A stretch of 47,640 nt of DNA from Chara braunii (Eukaryota; Streptophyta; Charophyceae; Charales; Characeae): positions 2,524,087 to 2,571,726 of the forward strand of contig BFEA01000056.1 of NCBI GenBank assembly GCA_003427395.1. The letters run 5' to 3'. Made by a program: the position numbers and the translations under genes. Below the pieces are notes generated by a model. It was given only the letters and a program-made list of their open reading frames with translations, searched no databases and was not told where the DNA came from. Below, one piece after another: positions 42,776 to 47,640 of the stretch (the first letter of the stretch is position 1; every line of letters begins with the position of its first letter).

Positions 42776-43397
42776 CTGAAAACAACGATGTGCATCATAT
42801 AAACATAAAATGTGTGAGGGATACTATATTTGAATACACCATACTTACATTGTGTTACTCGTTTTAAGGTTCAACTGATACCTTACACCCTTACATTGCG
42901 CCTACAATATTTTCTAAAACTACATAGGGCATATTTTGGTCGGGTAATTATTGACGAAGCTTTAGGTTGCACTTGTCCCCAATAGTGCCAATTGTGGAAC
43001 ATTGTAAGGTTGTGCCATCTCCAAATGTAAAAAAAAAACATAATGTGTAAGGATGTCGAACAAGAAAAAAAAAAGTAACTTGAACATGAAACGCGACGAT
43101 ATGCATCGTATAAACATGAAATATGCGTTGTGCACTGTATACGAATACAACGTACTTACGTTGTGCTACCAGTTTTGAGGTACAACTAGTACCCTAGTGC
43201 ACCTTACATTTGACCTGCAATATTTTTACATGTAAATAGGTTGGGTCATCGTTGGCGAGGCACAAGGCTGCGCTTATCCTTATAGTGCCAATTTTGAAAC
43301 ATCCTATGGTTGTTCCATTTACAAAGGTAAAACAACAATATGATTTGCAAGAAAGTTGAAAGGGAAGAGAGAAAAGTCTTAAACATGTAACATCCCA
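42776..43397. repeat. 311-bp tandem duplication
   Basis: CGATGTGCATCATATAAACAT near 42786 recurs as CGATATGCATCGTATAAACAT near 43097. The correspondence continues through TACTTAC(A/G)TTGTG, GGTACAACTAGTACC-like words and AGTGCCAATT. Identity is moderate (~70-75% by eye). Confidence 0.85.
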
Positions 43398-43686
43398 AAT
43401 ACAATGTTACACCCCAACATACGTTTAAAAAAAAAAAAAACACACTATGAATTATGATAACCTGTTGTTTGAACTTCAAAGGTATGTTAAATATAATGAA
43501 AATACTTTATATTTTAATTAAAAAGGTGAAGATATGTCTTCATATTTTATGTGGTGTTATATATATCAAAATTGTACGCATATTTATTTAACACACCTTT
43601 TAAAGATGCTGATGATTGACCCATTTTGCTTGAGATTTTGCATCACAAAAAGATACATTTAATCAACATTTTGTTTAGGCTACAAA

Positions 43687-43715
43687 AGTGGTCCGGGACC
43701 ACTTGCCCGACTGGG

Positions 43716-43781
<66 letters not shown>

Positions 43782-44515
43782 AGGTCACCAGCCCATACGT
43801 ACAGAGGTCCCCCGGCAGACCTCCGTACGTACGGGCGTTCGGGGTCCCGTACCGGGTCCGAACCCGACGGCGTTCGGCCCCCGCCAAAAATTATTTTGGG
43901 GCCTAAAACAAATTTTGTTTTTCTGATTTTTTTTCTACGAGTTGCCTATGACGTGAGGTCCATGCCTATAAATTTTCAAGTCATCTGGCGCAGCCAAATA
44001 AGAATTAAAAATCGCCAAATATGGCAGTGTCAGAATGTGCTCGCCCACATTTTTTTTTACTTTTTACTCTTAGGTTTCACTTCAGTTCGGGGTCTAAACA
44101 ATTTTATTATTTTTGAAACGTTTTTAGTGGGTTTTTCATTATGTGAAGTACACATCTGTTAATTTTCAGGGCATTTAGCTATGCCAAAAAAAAATAAAAA
44201 ATCGCCAAAGATGGTAGTGTCGATAATGCTTGCGCACACACTACATTTTTTTCGTTTTTTTTATTTTTATTTTTATTATTAGTATTTGTTTTTTGTATTT
44301 TATTTTTATTTGAAATTTGGTAAGGAATTTGGAGGTAATGCTTAGGCAAATATTGTTTAATTTATTTTTCTTCATAACATATATTTTTTTTCATATTTTT
44401 TGATTTTTGTTTTTGGGGGTTGGGCCGAACGCATTCCCAATAGGTCCCATATGTTCGGGCGTTCGGGTTCGGGCATTCGGACCGTCCTGAACGCCACTTA
44501 CCTTGTATATATATT
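43687..44515. other. (TA)n-bearing element with foldback ends and internal 190-bp duplication
   Basis: A 17-nt perfect palindrome AGTGGTCCGGGACCACT lies at 43687-43703. A (AT)n tract follows at 43719-43779, then a hairpin with 14-bp arms (43796-43809 / 43818-43831, one mismatch). The right end 44405-44515, reverse-complemented, again begins TATATATACAAGGT and ends GCGTTCGGCCC, as does 43772-43880. Inside, AAAAATCGCCAAA(T/G)ATGG.AGTGTC is repeated 190 bp apart (44006 and 44196). It looks like an inverted-ended insertion; the type is unknown. Confidence 0.5.
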
Positions 44516-44640
44516 TTTTTTATAACTTCAATTTTTATTTTAAATTTTGATGTGACCCTGAGGCAAAAGTTGTTCAATTTATTTTTCCGCACGATATAGT
44601 TTGTTTTTGAATTTTTATGATTTTTTTTTTTTTTTTTGCT
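44316..44640. repeat. Diverged ~225-bp direct repeat
   Basis: AGGCAAATATTGTTTAATTTATTTTTC near 44346 recurs as AGGCAAAAGTTGTTCAATTTATTTTTC near 44561. T-rich sequence surrounds both. Confidence 0.6.
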
Positions 44641-45009
44641 AGGGCCTTCCCTGGTCCTTGCATGGCCAGGCTGTCAGAGTAAATAGGGTGACCTGGGTGG
44701 CCCGGCTGGTAGTCTAATATTTTGTTAAATTTTAATCGTTTTTTTTTTTTGTCGAAATTGAAATATTTTTCTACACCAATTTGAGCTAAATTTTAAGCTC
44801 TCCGTAATAAGTATATCACATTCCAAGGCTGCCGTATGTTAAGCATACAACATCCCTACCACGCTTCATGCGTATTTTCAATATTCTCAAGGCAATATTA
44901 CAGAGGTATTTTGCCACTTCTACGTTCACATCAATATATGTTAAGTGGAGAATGAGCAAACAATAATACCTTTCCATCGTAACGTACTACCTCATGTGAT
45001 ATCTTACGA
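44641..45009. other. AT-rich, no recognisable gene
   Basis: Nothing identified. GGCCAGGCTG and GGCCCGGCTGG words near 44663 and 44700 loosely recall the GC-rich phrases near 43690. Confidence 0.4.
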
Positions 45010-45012
45010 GAT

Positions 45013-45160
45013 GCAAAATTATCCCAAAAATGGTTAAAATTTTCAAAGCTCAATTTCGTTACAATTTTTTTTTTTTTTAATGAAATATCAGTTATTTATC
45101 AAAAATATGTACCTAGGAGTTCGAACTTCTATAAATCCATCTCCACAATTAATGAGCATC
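45013..45160 (-). repeat. Inverted copy of the repeat at 46205-46525
   Basis: Its reverse complement runs through AATTGTGGAGATGGAT, TATAGAAGTTCGAACTCCTAG, a run of A, GAAATTGAGCTTTGAAAA and ACCATTTTTGGGA. These words appear in the same order at 46215-46345 on the plus strand. Confidence 0.8.
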
Positions 45161-45689
45161 ATGCCCGAGTTCGTTTTCTGCTTTGAAATTATATATGGCT
45201 CAAAGAGAACTTTTGCGTGGCAGTTCGCGCGAAACAATATTCGAATTGTCGTTAGGAAAACCGCTTAAAGATATCAATCATCCGCTAACTCGGTGGCAAA
45301 GGCATGATTCTTGGACTGTTAGATTAGAACCGTATGTACTTGGGAATACGGTAAATTACAATCAAAATGTTATAATTAAATTGCATGAAAATACTTTATG
45401 GCATTAGTGAAATGACCCAACTGATGGAGATGGTGCTCTAACCATGCTGAATTAAACCATGTTGTTTACGTCGAGGTGACATACAAGTTTTGTGTTGTGG
45501 TACCCTAGGAGTAGCCTACCATCTTCCCTTGAATTGAATCCTATCCGCGTGTGAAAATTAATCTTTTTCACAAAGTTCAAGTCAGCGTGATATTATCCGA
45601 CGACGATGCTACGACATCATGATGCCATAAAGAACGTACACGCGTATATAGCCTAAATCATATCTTATATAGAATTAAAGTCATTTGGT
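45161..45689. other. No recognisable gene; possible decayed element DNA
   Basis: A plus-strand frame (45080-45268, with CFEIIYGSKRTFAWQF) vaguely recalls the FE.IYG...P word of gypsy integrases. It is on the opposite strand to the RT and too weak to call. Confidence 0.3.
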
Positions 45690-46155
45690 GCGACAAAATG
45701 ACCAACGCACTCGATGTGCCCAGGTACATAGTAAGCTAGCTTACGTGCCGAAGCTCTCACTTGACACGGTTCCATTTGTTGCAATCCACTTTGATCGGGT
45801 CTGGTGAAGTTTCTACAATATGCAACAAACATGTCCAAAGTGTTTTTGCTTTTGTCGTAAAATTATACAACAAAATGTCATCCTTGTAGGCGAGCACAAA
45901 CCGGTCAAACATCGCACAAAACACATGCGTCATCACGTGGAAAGTTATTGGTGCACTGGTGAAGCCAAAAACCATAAGCACCCACTCAAAACATCATATT
46001 GAATGGTCGGATACTGTAATAACCCAACTGTAAGTGCAACTATCAAAAGCGGTGCGTAACACATAACCAGAACATCAATGCATATGAGAGGCTTCGGGTT
46101 CTTGACCATATGAGAATTGTACATAATTGCAGGCTCTCATCCTTTTTCAGTCCAA
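45690..46155 (-). pseudogene. Ty3/gypsy reverse transcriptase remnant
   Basis: The minus-strand frame 45757-45981 contains VFGFTSAPITF, the counterpart of the family's PFGLTNAPATF block. About 15 residues on, FVLAYKDDILLY corresponds to the catalytic (Y/F)xDD motif (family FVVVYLDDILVY); both aspartates remain. Upstream, in other frames, KKDESLQLC (about 46123-46150) recalls KKDGSLRMC, and WVITVSDHSI recalls the YHQI(R)V... region. Downstream, after a frameshift, a YVPGHI-like word takes the place of YLGHI. At least three frameshifts, an in-frame stop before the FGFT block and a deletion leave an RT fragment of ~155 codons where an intact RT domain has ~200. Gag, protease, RNase H, integrase and LTRs were not found. 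It is clearly dead. Confidence 0.85.
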
Positions 46156-46525
46156 AAGGAAAACAAGAAATATAGAGCAAATCATGAAAATGATTCTAGA
46201 TTTGTTGATGGTGAATTGTGGAGTTGGATTTTTAGAAGCTCGAACTCCTAGGTTCACCCTTTGATGAATAACTCACAATTTACTAAATTTGTTTTTTTTT
46301 TGTTGTAAGGAAATTGAGCTTTGAAATTTTCAACCATTTTTGGGACAATCCAAAAAGAAAAGAAGAAATATAGAGCAAATCATCCAATGAGTCTAGGCAC
46401 GTCGCTGACGAATTGTGGAGTTGGATGTATAGAAGTGCAAACTCATAGGTATACCCCTTTGATGAAGAACTAATATTTCATTAATTTGATTTTTTTTTGC
46501 AACAAAATTGAGCTTTGAAATAGAG
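46151..46525 (+). repeat. ~198-bp tandem duplication next to the RT remnant
   Basis: TCCAAAAGGAAAACAAGAAA (46151) recurs as TCCAAAAAGAAAAGAAGAAA (46349). AATATAGAGCAAATCAT, GAATTGTGGAGTTGGAT, TTTGATGAA.AACT and AAATTGAGCTTTGAAAT follow in both. An inverted copy lies at 45013-45160. Confidence 0.88.
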
Positions 46526-47546
46526 TTCATACATCACAACTTGGACTATACTACAATATACAAACAGAAATTTGAAAGACAAAGGGGCAACTGGAGAGAT
46601 CAACCCCTTTAACATACACAGACCAAATTCGGGCTAATTTTAGATAGTGTTGAAATCCACACGTACGCGGATCCTAATTCGTCACAGGGCTTTTCGATCC
46701 AAGGTTCCCCTTTCTGCTCGACAACTCTGTCCTTGCAGCAGCCTGATCTCATAAACCACCAGTCCTGCTGTGCGACTGAGAAAATTTCCCATAGGTGACC
46801 CGTTGGCCCCAATCAGGCTCGTGAAGGTTCATCCACGGTGCAAATTGAAAACGGTCTCCCAACCAGATTTGATTAGGGTAGGCACCCAAGCTTGGGGTCC
46901 GGCAATGGAGAAGGAGTGGCGGTTTATGGATGAAGGGGTGTGGCATATTTGAAACCTGGCCTCATCAGGTGAAGGACCAAGATATATTTTTTTTGCGGCC
47001 AAGGCTGCACGTTGGCCATCATGCACCATTTGTGCCCTTGGGCCTGTGTGGACTAGCACATTGTTTGTATTTTCATTTTTCAACTTGTGTTTGTCAGTTT
47101 CTACACTATTTATTTTCACTTTTGTGTGCTGACTGCTCTCTCATTTTGTGGAGACCTTGTCATTTATATTTTTATCCATATATCTGGACGGATTAACCTT
47201 GCGTGTTTGTTCGCTAACCATAATATCTGTTCAGACTGCCGACCGCAGATCACAAGTACCTCCGTACAATATAGAACAAAGACTGAATAGGAGGAGGGTC
47301 CGACAATATTTAAAGAGTTGGACCAGATGAGGTCACACACAGATGTTTCGAGCGCTTGACTTGCTGGACAATAGGCTACTCGACCAGAATGGTGCTGGAT
47401 GTAGGCAAGTAGATGAGCGCCGGATGGCAGGCGATAGGAGGTCTCCTTACCTGCTGGGAGCATAGATAAGCCTCCTCATGGAAGCTGGCTTGTTACCTGT
47501 ACCTTCGAGACATCAGCAGCTCAACGTGCTATCTTCCCACCAGTAT

Positions 47547-47547
<1 letters not shown>
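46526..47547. other. No recognisable gene
   Basis: Mixed DNA with frames of up to ~99 codons on both strands. No recognisable domain, RNA gene or element end. Confidence 0.4.

Positions 47548-47640
<93 letters not shown>
47548..47640. repeat. (CA)n(GA)n compound microsatellite at window end
   Basis: (CA)26 from 47548 to 47599, then (GA)n to the last base. The tract probably continues past the window. Confidence 0.98.

Noticed and set aside
45080-45407. Gypsy integrase-like segment (FEIIYGS word) on the plus strand
   Set aside because: Only one short word matches, the strand is opposite to the RT remnant, and no HHCC or DDE motif is visible.

Overview
This window looks like nuclear DNA from a large, gene-poor, repeat-rich eukaryotic genome. 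It has no dense ORF tiling, operons or ribosome-binding sites. It does contain long (CT)n, (AAT)n, (TA)n and (CA)n/(GA)n microsatellites, many minisatellites, poly-A-tailed retroposons with target-site duplications, MITE-like elements, a decayed Ty3/gypsy reverse transcriptase and several sequences derived from U6 snRNA. A plant or streptophyte-alga genome (for example a Chara-like charophyte) would fit, but this is an inference from overall character; no gene here fixes the taxon. I found no intact protein-coding gene that I can name.

Layout. 1-5.2 kb: simple and minisatellite DNA, including an 11-bp GGTTCGGACTG array, with a diverged U6-like fragment at 3.63-3.70 kb. 5.2-5.35 kb: a clear U6 retrocopy on the minus strand with an A-tail and near-matching flanking repeats. 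6.6-8.1 kb and 12.4-13.3 kb: clusters of three short inverted-repeat element families, called A, B and C here. Family C has two 120-bp copies with perfect 5-bp target duplications. Two B-type units lie in the arms of a 363-bp fold-back (12435-12797). 13.7-14.3 kb: a tRNA-headed SINE with a perfect 14-bp target duplication, followed by a small A-tailed insert between 40-bp direct repeats. 16.0-16.3 kb: a tRNA-like sequence apparently split by DNA that holds another U6-like fragment. 16.6-17.0 kb: a 212-bp tandem duplication. 17.9-19.7 kb: a striking run of about 17 imperfect hairpins.

20-30 kb: AAT microsatellites, pyrimidine-rich DNA, a few weak candidate exons and a structured repeat that recurs near 37.0 and 40.7 kb. 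30.1-31.7 kb: an unrecognised protein gene broken by stops and frameshifts. 32.9-36 kb: tandem repeats with periods of 139, 273 (a 155+118 higher-order unit) and 49 bp, a tRNA-like cruciform, and a (CT)n tract. 36.6 kb: an assembly gap, then another U6-like sequence. 37-47.6 kb: AT-rich DNA with degenerate tandem repeats (85, ~50, 190 and 311 bp), a (TA)n element with foldback ends, a gypsy RT remnant at 45.7-46.2 kb with related repeats on both sides, and a terminal (CA)n(GA)n tract.

Nothing here reads as a co-operating gene set. The window is best seen as a record of retroposition (U6, SINE, gypsy), MITE activity and tandem amplification. The items most worth a second look are the hairpin array, the group of U6-derived copies, the fold-back element, the structured repeats whose arms change in a complementary way, and the broken unknown gene at 30-31.7 kb.
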